A DNA stretch of 54,952 nucleotides from Lojkania enalia (Eukaryota; Ascomycota; Dothideomycetes; Pleosporales), in contig ML986703.1 in the NCBI GenBank assembly GCA_010094045.1, forward strand, positions 1 through 54,952, in the 5' to 3' direction. Positions 21,652 through 34,200 of the stretch are shown here, in pieces. Within the stretch, counting starts at the first letter, position 1, and each line of letters begins with the position of its first letter. The notes beneath the pieces were generated by a model. That model was not told the DNA's origin. It searched no databases and saw nothing but the letters and a program-made list of their open reading frames with translations. The position numbers were made by a program, and so were the translations under genes.

Positions 21652-23385
21652 TCAAAACTTCCTCCGCCGCAACTCCACTTCCGCATCTCGAGGCACAACA
21701 ACGACAAGCTCCCGCATCTTTCTTAAGGTCTCCGAGTTCGTCGTTGTCGGATCTTTCACCCTTATGTCCCACTTCCGAAGAAGCTCCACTAGCAATACTT
21801 TCAGCTCGCAATCCGCGAAGAAGCGACCGGGGCAGGCATGGTCCCCATACCCCCAGGTCAAAGACTCCGTAGAAGCCGTCGCAAAGCGATGTAGTTTCTC
21901 CTTCCCGGCCATCTTGCGAAGCCTGTAGAAACGGAAGCCGTCGAACTCGGTCGGCTGCTTGTTCTCGGGCGGGTTGTATTCTGGGGAGAAAGTCTGGGTG
22001 CGGGGCGAGAGGTGTACCGAGCGTGTATCAAAGGCGATACGCGTTCCTTTCGGGATCCTGTGGCCAGTGGAGAGTATTATGGGTTGTTGCACCAAACGCA
22101 GGTTCGTGACTGATCATATGTGTTAGTACCCTTTGAGCACGGTATTCGAGGGGTTAGGCTCACTGCCGTTCTTAGATAGTCTGGAGCTCTCCTTCATGAA
22201 GCTATCCAACTTCCAAAGCTTGTTCAATGACGCCTGTTTTAACCTCAGGACTCCGTTTTCGTCTTCCTGAACATTGTCTTCTCGGATTACTTCCTCAATC
22301 TCTTCGCGCAAAGGTTGGGTATACTCTGGGCGCGCTGCTAGGTCAATAACCATAAACACAAGGGCATTCGTAGTGGTGTTTATGGAAGCGAATGACACTG
22401 TTCAGTGTTAATAGGCTTGCACATGGATTCACGATCTGGATGCACTTACGGCTCAGCTGGACTCTAGCAATCACCTCAGGGTCTGTATTGTTCAGTCTAC
22501 TCAAGACCCAGGACATGAATGTACCCTCAGGCTCCCCGCCTCCGTGTTCAAGATCAATCTTCTGCTCGTCGTATACGGTCTTATTGATCGAGTGAGCACC
22601 TTCCAAGACGCTGTTCTCAATGACCGGTTTGAGCATTTCAGCCATCTTTGTCAATTGACCATTAACGGTCCGAATATCCTTGAGAAAGGGTCCAACAACG
22701 GGTTGAAACCAAGTAGGCCATTTCTTGATAGCATCTCTCGCATACACCAGGTCGGTAGCGAGCCCAAGCGATAGCCTCGTCCACTCGTCGTCGCGCGCGA
22801 ATCGCGCACCAACAAATACGCCAGCAACCAATCTTGCGACAATACGGACCGTGACCTCGTGCACACGGAATGCTTTCCAGTCTCGAGGGGAACCCAATTC
22901 CTTGTTGAAAACCCAGTCGATCTTGTTTTCTACCTCGTCCACGGTATTTGCCAGGTTACGATGTAGGTGGAGCCTCAATGCTTGATTCAACTCAATGTTG
23001 TGCTGGAAGAGGCCAGTGTAATCTCCGCACATCTCCTGCTTTTGGACGCCCCAGAGTGTCGCTTTCGCTTGGGGAATGCGGCCGAGCTCTTCGAAAGCAC
23101 ATGCTGGTACAATGACGAAGGGTCGTTGGGTTTCGACCACGAAGGGGGTTGTGGGGTACTGGGACATCATATCAGCAATCGACATTGAATTCCTTTAGAT
23201 GTCTGTTCTCTAAGAGCGGAACATACCTTTAGAGTGCCCTCTACCATAGCTCGCTCGTGATCCTCGCCATATCCTGTCATAACAGGAATACCGACAAGCT
23301 TTTCACGTCTCTGCGAGAGCGCATATGCTGCAAAAGTAACAAGCATGCCACAAACACCTAGGACGAAGTTTGCATCGAGTGCCAT
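21652..23385 (-). CDS. Cytochrome P450 monooxygenase 2, four exons
   Basis: ER-anchored fungal P450 of the same broad group as P450-1 (ent-kaurene-oxidase / gibberellin-type). Exons on the minus strand: 23385-23227, 23158-22450, 22397-22164, 22109-21652; introns of 68, 52 and 54 bp, GT-AG, with branch sites such as TTGCTGATAT and TACTAAC. Spliced length 519 aa with no stop. Seen: membrane anchor at about 7-24; I-helix SFASINTTT at about 291-299; ExxR as ESSR at 359-362; FDGFRF segment; heme loop WGYGDHACPG with Cys460 (Trp and Asp replace the more usual Phe and Arg). The first intron (phase 0) and last intron (phase 1) sit at positions equivalent to those of P450-1, which suggests common descent. 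It converges on the MFS gene. Substrate unknown. Confidence 0.92.
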
Positions 23386-24033
23386 GTTCTTAGGTGTAAA
23401 GCTACGAAATCGCGCGTTTCGAATTGGCTGATGTCGATTCTTTGTGGAAGAAAATCTCTAATCACTGTCATAGAGCTGATTACGTAGCACAAAGATCGAG
23501 CTATTCAAGAGTGAGTTCAAGAATGGTGGAGTAGTACTGGACGTAAACGGAAATCCTATGTACGGTCGCACAAAACACTTCCGGATCCGGCACCTACTTC
23601 ATCTACGCAAGAAGATCAATTGACGCGGAACCCACCAAGAACCTTTCAAATGTATTTCGTACGTAAAAAGATATTCTTATCTTTGGATCTGTGTCTGGAA
23701 TCTTCTGATACACGGCCCTTTGCATGAATCCCGTTTAGCATACGAGTGGGCGAATGTGATCCTTCCGGCATTTGAAGAATAGTAAACAATCATCCCTGCT
23801 GCATTGTGCATTCGTAAGATCCCGAGGCTGACGGCAGGACAAGGCAACGGCCCCGGAAATCGTCATCCTACGGGTATGCAGATTATAATGGCTGCGGCTG
23901 TGAGCGGTCTCTAGAGATGGGAACAATCAATCAAACCAAATATTTTGCCTCTAATTGTACTGATCGACAGTAAAATCGTGTCTAGCGTTAATTGATTGAA
24001 CTAAGCTTAATTTAAGCCTAGATTAATTATATT
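23386..24033. other. P450-2 upstream region and right edge of island 2
   Basis: About 610 bp of normal-composition DNA upstream of P450-2, then a fall to AT-rich DNA near 24000. No gene is recognised; a 63-codon open frame at 23735-23926 resembles nothing known. CCGGATCCGG, a perfect palindrome with a CGG-N2-CCG core, lies about 200 bp upstream of the start codon (about 23581-23590) and could bind a Zn2Cys6 regulator. Confidence 0.5.
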
Positions 24034-27000
24034 ACTTAATTAAATTAACTTATTTTATATATACTAGAGGAGGTTAAATAAATAGTAAAAAGTTTATTAT
24101 TTAAATACTTAATATAATTTAAACAATTATATACTAATAATATACTAGAATCTACTTATAGTATAATTATAAGTCTAACTTTAAAAAACCTATAAATTTT
24201 AGAGAGAAGGCTATTATTTAATATATATTTAATATAGAATATAGCTAATAACGTACTTATTAAATATAGTATAGACTATATTAGTATATATTAGCTTAAG
24301 AACTCTATTAGACAAATTTTTAAAATTAAAATATATTTAAATTAAAGACTAATTTAAACTTAAATAGTATATTAATAAAAGGTATAATATAATAGAAAAA
24401 ATATATATAATTTTAATAAATCTAGCTTTTAAATAGATATTAATTTATTATAATTAAATATTATAAATTTAGAAAGATATAATTAAAAATTGTAATTTAA
24501 TTAAATAAATATAAATAGATTTAAATTATTTAAAGAATTAATACTACTAGTTAAATATTTCTACCTATTATTATTATTATTAACTACTACTATCTTTCTA
24601 TTTAATATAAAGATAATAATAAATTTGGGAGCTAGACTATTATATTTAGTAAAAATAGGTAGATATTAAATAAACTTAATATTAAATAACGTATTCTACT
24701 ATTAAAGCAGCTAAACTATCGAAGCGGCTACTTTTTTTTAGTATAATAAATACTATATACAAAAAGTTAATTTACTTAATATTAATAAGAGATCCTATAT
24801 ATAATATATTTTTATCTAATTTAGAATTTTCCCTACTATCCTTTTAGCACGTATAAGCGTTATGTCTAGTCTTACTATAGTTACTATAGTAACGTTAAGC
24901 TGGTTGAGCCTTTTCTTAAGTATTAGTACTACGAGTCTTTTTAAAGGGCTAAGAGCTTATAGATGCTTCAGCAGCTATATATAAAGATCCCTCGCTATAT
25001 AATACTATACTATACTAAATATACTTTCTTTTACACGTTTTATACTTAGTTACTTCTTCTAATTACCTTTTAAATTTAGAGTTATAAGCTTAAAGAAGTA
25101 TATTCTAATATAGCATTAACTTAGCACCTTTTATAAGCTGTAAGAATTCTTCTTATACCTCTTTTAGTAATTATATAAAGGACTTTTATATAAGTATTAA
25201 TTATAATCTAAATTTATATATATTACTTAGAGTTTTAGACTATTAGAAGTTTTCTTATAGAAGTAGTTTTAGTAGGGTATATAGGTATATATTAAGACGA
25301 TTTAATATAACCTGCGCGTTTAAAGGAATAATTCCTATTACTTTAAAAGCCTTCTAATAGTTCTTATATATAAATATATTAAAAAACGCGTTCTTAAAAG
25401 CTAGAAGAAAGCTTTCTTTATTAATATAGTAGACGTATTAGCGCGCTAAGTCTTATACGCGTTATAAGTACTTTAGCTTTAATAGTAAGAAGTAAACTAT
25501 ATTAAGAGGCTAAAATATATATAATAAATAAGAAGGTATATAAAGCGTTAGAATCTTTTATATAAGATAGTAATCTTTAAATTTTTAGTTAAAGTAGCTT
25601 TTATAGCTATTTAAAATAAGTAGCTTATATAACCCTATCTAACGCATCTTTATATATTTATTAAAGTACTTTAGTTACTTAAAACTAAGTATATTATTTA
25701 TCCAGCCGTTTTTAAAGACTAAAATTTTTCAATTATACGGTATACCTACTTCTTTATATTATATAGAGATATAGACGTATTCTTTATAGATAATAAATAG
25801 TAGGGTCGCGTATATAGTAGTATAGATATTCTAGATAACTATAATCTACTCGCGATTATCTAGCTGTATAAGAGTAGACCTTATATAATATTCTAAACCT
25901 ATAATAACCTTTATAGTACTAATAATATCTATTTAAAAGCCTATCTTATTAAAGTTATAGATATTATTATTATATATACTATATTTTGCAATTATATTCT
26001 ATATAAGCTTAAACTATATGTTAATAACCTCTAGATTCTCTTATTTTATTTTTTAGCAATCTTTTACTTAATTAAAGGCTATTTTAAGCTTATTTATACG
26101 CGCTATAAATTGTTTAAACTAATTCTTTTCTATAAGTATTTTACTATATACGCCTAATAGTTTATCTACTATATCTACTACCTTATATAGCCGGGGCGCA
26201 AATCCTTGTAAATTAAGGTTGAGAATATATTGTACGATTATTTATTCTTCGGTTATTATAAGCTTCTAGTAATTTAGTTATATATAAGAGCGAAACGCGA
26301 TTCTATAAAGTCGAGTAGAGAGTTGTTAATATTATATATTAAAAGTTATAGTAGTATATTATACGCTCTTAAACTAGCCTAATTTATACGCCTATAAGAA
26401 AAGCTCAATTCTACCTTGTTAAATTAATAGAAGGTCGTGTTGTAGATTTATTATAGTTCGTACGTAGTATTTGTAATACTAAGAAAAAGTAGCCGCTTCG
26501 ATGGTTTAGCCGCTTTGATAGTAGAATACGTTAGTTAAAATACTTTATAAAGTATATAAGAGATTATATAGTAGATATATATTAACTATTAATCTTTAAT
26601 AGCTATAATAGTTATAATATCTATTATAGCTATTAAATATAAGTTATTTTTTACTATTAAAATATAGATAGAGAAATTAGATTTTAGTTTTAATGTAAAA
26701 TTTTATTAACTATTTTATAAACCTTAAATTCTTTCTAACCTTTAAAGCCGTTTTTAATATATTAGTTATAAAGAATACTATATATATAATCTATTAAGAA
26801 ACTATTTTAACTCTATTTAATCTAAAAATAGTACTTTTAAATCTTAATATAAAATTTTATATACTATTAGTAGTAGTATAAAATAATACTTTATAAGAAG
26901 TAAAAATACTAAAAAATATATAAGTTAGTAATCTAAGAAATATTAATTTATAATTAGATTTAAAGAAATATAAATTCTTTACTAAATTTTATTATTAAGA

Positions 27001-27286
27001 AGCTATATTAGTTTAAGAAAGATTCTATAAAAATAATATATTAGATTATACTAATATATAATAAAACTATTAGCTTTTAAAAAATATATAAAGTAGTAAT
27101 AAAATATAGATAGTAGAAAAAAAAGTAGATTTATATATAAGAAGCTCTACTAAAAAAATAAGAAGAGATAATTATTATTAAAAAATATAATAAGTAGAAA
27201 ATTTAACTATAATATACGAATTCAGTATATAATTAGAAATAAGTAGTATATTATAGCTATTATAGTAAGATTAAATATAATATTTA
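24034..27286 (+). mobile_element. Fot-A relic, split by Fot-B, heavily RIP-mutated
   Basis: Plus-strand Fot-A sequence at 24034-24688 and 26532-27286, collinear with 16875-18450. The 5' terminal repeat is missing and the 3' end stops at a TA where Fot-B sequence begins (27287). CpA and CpG are almost absent, so this host copy is much older than the Fot-B inside it. The transposase frame is unreadable beyond fragments such as FNKSSF near 24412. Confidence 0.8.
24689..26531 (-). mobile_element. Fot-B transposon, full length, nested in Fot-A
   Basis: Complete 1843-bp minus-strand element with terminal repeats acgtattctac... and ...gtagaatacgt, paired AAGCGGCT motifs 17 bp apart, and TA on both sides (24687-24688, 26532-26533). 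The minus strand would encode a DDE_1 transposase with a C-terminal CCHC knuckle (about 24847-24900), now broken by stops. The host Fot-A is continuous across the TA. Confidence 0.9.
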
Positions 27287-27829
27287 ACGTATTCTACTAT
27301 TAAAGCAGCTATACTATTAAAGCGGCCACTTATTCTTAGTATTATAAATACTACGTACGAATTATAATAAATCTATAATACAACCTTCTATTAATTTAAT
27401 AAGGTAGGATTAAGCTTATCTTATAAGCGTATAAATTAGGCTAATTTAAGAGTATATAATACGCTGCTATAGCTTTTAATATATAATATTAATAACTCTC
27501 TACTCGACTTTATACAATTATATTTTACCCTTATATATAACTAAATCGCTAGAAGTTTATAGTAACTAAAGAATAAATAATCGTATAATATATTCTTAAC
27601 CTTAATTTACGAGAATTTACACCCTAGCTATATAGGGTAGTAAATATAGGAGATAAACTATTAGATATATATAATAGAATATTTATAGAAAAGAATTAGT
27701 TTAAATAATTTATAATATATATAAATAAGTTTAAAATAGCTTTTAATCTAGTAAAATATTACTAAAGAATAAAATAAGAGAATTTAGAAGTTATTAATAT
27801 ATAGTTTAAACTTAAATAGATTATAATAA
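27287..27829 (+). mobile_element. Fot-B 5' fragment
   Basis: The first 540 bp of a plus-strand Fot-B, including the left terminal repeat and matching 29181-29725. It ends where an inverted Fot-B begins. Confidence 0.8.
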
Positions 27830-29180
27830 ATATATTCTACTATTAAAGTAGCTACTCTATTAAAGTAACTACTTTTTCTTAGCGTAATAAATATTATATA
27901 CGAAAAGTTAATTTATTTAATATTAATAAGTAATTCTATATATAATATAATTTTATCTAATTTAGAATTTTCCCTACTATTCTTTTAGCACGTATAAGTG
28001 TTATATCTAGTCTTACTATAGTTATTATAATAGTTTTAAGCTGGTTAAGCTCTTTCTTAAGTATTAGTACTATAAGTCTTCTTAAAGAGCTGAGAGTTTA
28101 TAGATACTTTAGCAGCTATATATAAAGATCCCTCGCTATATAATACTATACTACTATACTAAATATACTTTCTTTTATATATTTTACATTCAGTTACCTC
28201 TTCTAATTACCTTTTAAACTTAGATTTATAAGTTTAAAGAAGTATATTCTAATATAGTATTAATTTAGGACCTTTTATAAGCTATAAAAATTCTTCTTAT
28301 ATCTCTTTTAATAATTATATAAAGGACTTTTATATAAGTATTAATTATAATCTAAATTTACATATATTACTTAAAGATTTAAACTATTAGAGGTTTTTTT
28401 ATAAAAGTAGTTCTTATAGAGTATATAATTATATATTAATATAATCTAATATAACCTACGCGTTTAGAGGAATAATATCTATTACTTTAAAGCCTTTTTA
28501 ATAGTTCTTATATATAAATATATTAAAATGCGCGTTTTTAAAGGTTAGAAGGAAGCCTTTTTTATTAATATAGTAGACGTGTCGGCGCGCTAAGTCTTAT
28601 AAATATAATAGTATAAGTAAGATAATAGGTCCGAATATAGTACAAATCTACTTAGAGGTATATAGGAGTGTGTAGAGATTTAAGGACCTGGGAATTCCAT
28701 TAACACCTATAGGCCTTATACGAAAGAATATAGAAAAACTATTAAGCTACTTATAAGGGAGTATATAACTATATACAGATAGGAAAAGAGGCGGAACTAG
28801 GGGTAGAATAAGATAAGCGAAAAGCTTTAGGATAAGGTTATATATAAGGTTTTTCGTGGAACGATTTCCTCGTATTATTATAATATATACTATAAGTATT
28901 TTAGCTTTAATAGTAAGAAGTAAATTATATTAAGAGTCTAAAGTATATATAATAAATAAGAAGGTATATAAAGTATTAGAATCTGTAATATGAGGTAGTA
29001 ATTATTAAATTCCTAGTTAAGGTAGCTCTTATAGCTATCTAAAATAAGTAGCCTATATAATTCTACCTAATATAACTTTATATACTTATTAAAATACTTT
29101 AACTACTTAAGATTAAGTATATTATTTATCTAGCCTTTTTTTAAAGACTAAAATTTTCTAATTATATAGAGATATAGATA
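27830..29180 (-). mobile_element. Fot-B fragment with a 283-bp insert
   Basis: Minus-strand Fot-B 3' portion, matching 24689-25770 with an insert at about 28602-28884 and a small deletion near 29160. It is cut on the right by the full-length Fot-B that starts at 29181. With the preceding fragment it forms a head-to-tail tangle of three Fot-B pieces in alternating orientation. Confidence 0.75.
28602..28884. mobile_element. 283-bp unidentified insert, low RIP load
   Basis: This segment is absent from the other Fot-B copies (compare 25470-25480). It retains many CpA, TpG and GG dinucleotides (for example aggacctgggaattcc) in a strongly mutated host, so it arrived late or is too short for RIP. 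It has no open frame and no clear terminal repeats. A solo LTR, a SINE-like element or a MITE are all possible. Confidence 0.5.
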
Positions 29181-31029
29181 ATATATTCTACTATCGAAGT
29201 AGCTAAACTATCGAAGCGGCTACTTTTTCTTAGCGTTATAAACACTATATACGAACTATAATAAATCTATAATACGACCTTCTATTAATTTAATAAGAAG
29301 GTAGAATTAAGCTTACCTTATAGGTGTATAAATTAGGCTAATTTAAGAGCTTGTAACGCGCTACTATAGCTTTTAATATATAATATTAACAACTTTCTAC
29401 TCAACTTTATAGAATCGTATTTCGCTCTTATATACAGCTAAATTACTAGAAGTTTATAGTAACTGAAGAACAAACAATCGTATAATATATTCTTAACCTT
29501 AATTTGCGAGGATTTATACCCCAGCTATATAAGGTAGTAGATATAGTAGATAAACTATTAGGCGTATATAGTAGAATATTTATAGGAAAGAATTAGTCTA
29601 AACGATTTATAGCGCGTATAAATAAGTTTAAAATAGTTTTTAATTAAGTAAAAGATTACTAAAGAATAAAAGAAGAGAATCTAGAAGTTATTAATATATA
29701 GTTTAAGTTTATATAGAATACAATTGCGAAATATAGTATATATAATAATAATATCTACAATTTTAATAAGATAGACTTTTAGATAGATATTATTAGTATT
29801 ATAAAGGTTATTATAGGTTTAGAATATTATATAAAGCCTACTCTTATATAGCTAGGTAATTATAAGTAGGTTATAGTTATCTAAAGTATCTATACTATTA
29901 TATATATAACTCTACTATTTATTATCTATAAAAAACACGTCTATATTTCTATATAGTATAAAGAAGTAGATATACTATATAATTGGAAAATTTTAGTTTC
30001 TAAAAATTGCTAGATAAATAATACGCTTAGTTTAAAATAGTTAAAGTACTTTAATAAGTATATAAAGACGTATTAAATAGGCTTATATAAACTACTTATT
30101 TTAGATAGCTATAAAAGCTACCTTAACTAGGAATTTAAAGATTACTACTTTATATAAAAGATTCTAACGCTTTATATATCTATTTATTTATTATATATAC
30201 TTCAGCTTCTTAATATAGTTTACTTCTTAATTTTAAAGCTAAAATACTTATAATATAGATAAATCTTAGTATGCTAATACATCTACTATATTAATAAAGA
30301 AAGCTTTCTTCTAGCCTTTAAAAACGCGTTTTTTAACGTATTTACGTATAAGAACTATTATAAAGCCTTTAAGGTAATAGAAATTATTCCTCTAAATATA
30401 TAGGTTATATTATATCGCTTTAATATATAACTATATACTCTACTAGGACTACTTTTATAAGAAAACTTCTAATAGTCTAAACCTCTAAATAATATATATA
30501 AATTTGGGTTATAATTAATACTTATACGAAAGTTCTTTATATAATTACCTAAAGAGGTATAAGAAGAATTATTATAGCTTATAAAAGGTGCTAAGTTAAT
30601 ACTATATTAGAATATACTTCTTTAAGCTTATAATTCTAAGCTTAAAAGGTAATTAGAAGAGGTAACTAAGTATAAAACATATAAAAGAAAGTATATTTAG
30701 TATAGTAGTATAGTATTATATAGTAAGGAATCTTTATATATAGCTACTAAGATATCTATAGGTTCTTAGCCCTTTAAGAAGACTCGTAGTACTAGTATTT
30801 AAGAAAGAGCTTAACTAGCTTAATACTACTATAATAAGTATAGTAAGACTAGATATAACGCTTATACGTACTAAAAGGATAGTAGGGAAAATTCTAAATT
30901 AGGTAAATGTATATTATATATAGAATTTCTTATTAATATTAAGTAAATTAACTTTTCGTATATAGTATTTATTACGCTAAGAAAAAGTAGCCGCGTTAAT
31001 AGGGCGGCTGTTTTAATAGTAGAATACGT
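29181..31029 (+). mobile_element. Fot-B transposon, full length
   Basis: Complete 1849-bp plus-strand element with TA at both ends (29179-29180, 31030-31031). The relic transposase shows FNKIDF near 29760, a LDSYKSY segment near 30100, a LLNIVYF segment near 30207, and the C-terminal knuckle YYNKYSKTRYNAYTY near 30825-30870 (a CCHC pattern with Cys and His changed to Tyr). The substitutions are those expected from RIP. Confidence 0.88.
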
Positions 31030-31030
31030 T

Positions 31031-31238
31031 AGTTATATAAACTTATATTAATAATATAGAAGTTATTATCTAAATATACCTTTAATAAGTTATTTTAAAT
31101 TATATTTTAAATTTAGAATTTTAAATCCTTTATAATATATCTTTAATTCTAAATTAATAATTTATAAACTATATAGATATATAAATATATATTTTTTATA
31201 TTTTAAGTATTACTATAAAAATTTATTTTCTTTTTTTA
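31031..31238. other. AT-rich spacer
   Basis: About 200 bp between Fot-B and Fot-D with no recognisable feature. Confidence 0.5.
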
Positions 31239-34200
31239 ATATAAAATATAATTGAGTAAACTATACTATTATATAAGCTATAATTTCTTAGTATTTTAAA
31301 CCTACTAACCTTAACTATCTAAACTATTATTAGAATTATCTAAAAATATATATTAAATACTTATATTTAATTTAGAAGAAGTAGATTTATATATTATATC
31401 TAATTCTACTATAGTTTCTATATTATTATATATTTAGTTAAACTCTAGAGCATTCTTAAAGTTTTAATAGTTACTTATACTAATCTTTTATTATATTCTA
31501 TTATTCTATTATATTCTATCTACTTTCTATTATATAATTTTCGCTTAGTTAATATCTCTCTTTAATTTTTTAGTTTAATAATTTAAGAGTTTCTAAGTAT
31601 ATTCTAATATAGTATTAATTTAGCCTTTTAAATAAGCTATATAAATCCGCTTTAAATTATTATAGATAATAAGTTAAATTAAATTTATATAAATGTTAAT
31701 TAAGATAAAAATATAAATATATTATTTAAAATCTTTAAAATCTATAATATTTATAATAATATATTTTATAAGTAAGTCGCCTACTTAAGTAAGTTACCTA
31801 TCTTATTAGCTATCTCTATATTTAGAGGCGTATATTATAATAACACCTACAGGTATTACTATAATAATTTAATAGAGGATAGATATACTATTTATCTACT
31901 ACTATATAAGTTCTAGTATTATATCTAGGCTTGCTGCAGCGGCTGTAGCGCTTCTAGTATAGTATACCTACTCTTCTACACTTTCTACCTGCGCGTACTT
32001 TATCCTCTAGCTACTTATCTACCTCCTTTTAAGCAGCTATCTCAGCAGCTTCAGCCTTAATAAGGCTACCTTACTTCTATAGAACCTTTTTTAATCGTTT
32101 TTTATGCTGTAATAGAGCCTTATTTACTTCCTAAAGCTGACCAACCTAATACTAAAATAGTACGTATAAATAAGCTATTTATATAGTACCTTTAGTAAGC
32201 GAATTAAGAAAATTATTAATTATAGTAGGTAAGCTATTCTAATACCTAGTAATACGGTCTTAAATTAGTATTATTTAAGATTCTAGTTCGACGGCGTTAG
32301 TTGGTATTTTTAACTCCTAGAGGCAACTAGCTGCTAGTAGTAGTAATAGAGTACGAAGCTTAATATCGAGCTTTAATAGTACTATATTACAATTATATAG
32401 TATTAAACTAGTACCTTAAAAGCTTGCGCAGATATTAGTCTTAGTAATAGAACGCTAATATGCTATATAAAAGGTTAGTAGAAAGTTAAGCTTTATAATA
32501 TAGTAGATACTAGCTTATATAAGCTTATTAATCTTACGCTTATATACTTTCTTTAATAGCGAGAAGTAGCCTATATCTAGAGGCTGTAGTAGATATAATA
32601 AATATGCTAGTATATATAATAGAATAATATCCTTCTCTTTATAGAGCAGCTGAAACTTAGTAGACCTATAGCTCTTATAGCTATTAATAACTAGTAGACG
32701 ATAAACGCCTTCTATACGCTACTTTATATACTAATTAAAACACTCTAGCTATTTAATTATAAGCTTATTATTTATCTATCTACTATTACTTAGCGCAATT
32801 ACTCCTCTAGATAGTATATTATCACCCTAATATTATATAGAGAGGTACTGCTTATTAGTAAAGATAATAAATAGTAGGATAGTATTACTGCAAGTACTAA
32901 TAGCCTAAATAACTATTATCTACTTATAATTATCTAGTTATAGTAATTTTAGTCAACTAGCTAATAGCTTAGTACTAGTAACTATCTTACTAGTAGATAT
33001 AATACTTATCTAGAAGCCCGTCTCGTCGAAATTATAGATATTATTATTAGTAATACTATACTTTACTTTAGTATTATATACTAGGTTAAACTAACTACTA
33101 ATAACTTTAGAATCTTTATAGAAAGCTCTTTAATAGTTGTATTTTTAATAGAAGTATATTTTAAGCTTAGAAATACGATTAATAAAGTTTATTAGCTAGT
33201 TTTTACCAACCTAGTCTATAGAGCGAGCTCTGAGTAAATGGTTGGCTATATCTCGTATACTATCGATTATAGGAGGGTATCTACAAGATAATAGGTCTAG
33301 TATATATTATATTATAGTTGATTCTTCTAGCTTCGTAAGTTTTTTTAAATTAGGCTTATAATTATATCGTAAAGGCTTACTAGCGTGTCGGTCTCTAAGC
33401 GTTATTTAGGGGATACTATAGGTAGCTATAGTACTTTATACGCTCTAAATTTAATCTTAATTAATAGCTAAAATAGCTAGTAATACCTAACCTTCTTAAT
33501 AGATTAATTAAAGTTAAGGTAGTTATTGTATTACGTTATAAATAGGTAGAGTATAACTTCTTAGTAAAAGTAGGCAACTCGCTTAGGTAGGTAACTCGCT
33601 TGTAAAATACGTTATAAAAAGTTCTAGTAGAATATATAATAATATTTTAGAATATTTAAATACTCTATATATATTTAAAAGAACTAGTTTTAATATTTTA
33701 AAGGCTTTTTAATAGATATCGTATATAAATATATTAAAAAATACGTTTCTAAAACTAGTAGAAAACTTTTCCTATTAATATAGAAGATATATTCGTATAC
33801 TAAGTCTTATATATATTAAAAATACTTCTATATTAAAAGCCTAAAGTAAACTATATTAAGTAGCTAGAAGATATATAATAAAGAGGCTAGTATATAGAGG
33901 GTAAGTATTTTATTATTAAGGTAGTAGTTCTTAAAATTCTAGTTAAGATAGTTCTTATAGCTATCTAGAATTAGTAGCTTATATACCTCTATCTAACGTG
34001 CTTTTATAGAAGTATTAAAATATTTTAACTATTTAATACTAAGCGTATTTTTTCTCTAGCTATTTTTAGATACTAAAAACGTTTAATTATATAATATATC
34101 TATTATCTTATATTATATAAAATTATATATACGATTTTTATAAATAATAAAAAGTAGAGTAATATACTCTACTATATAAATACTCTAGATAACAGTAACC

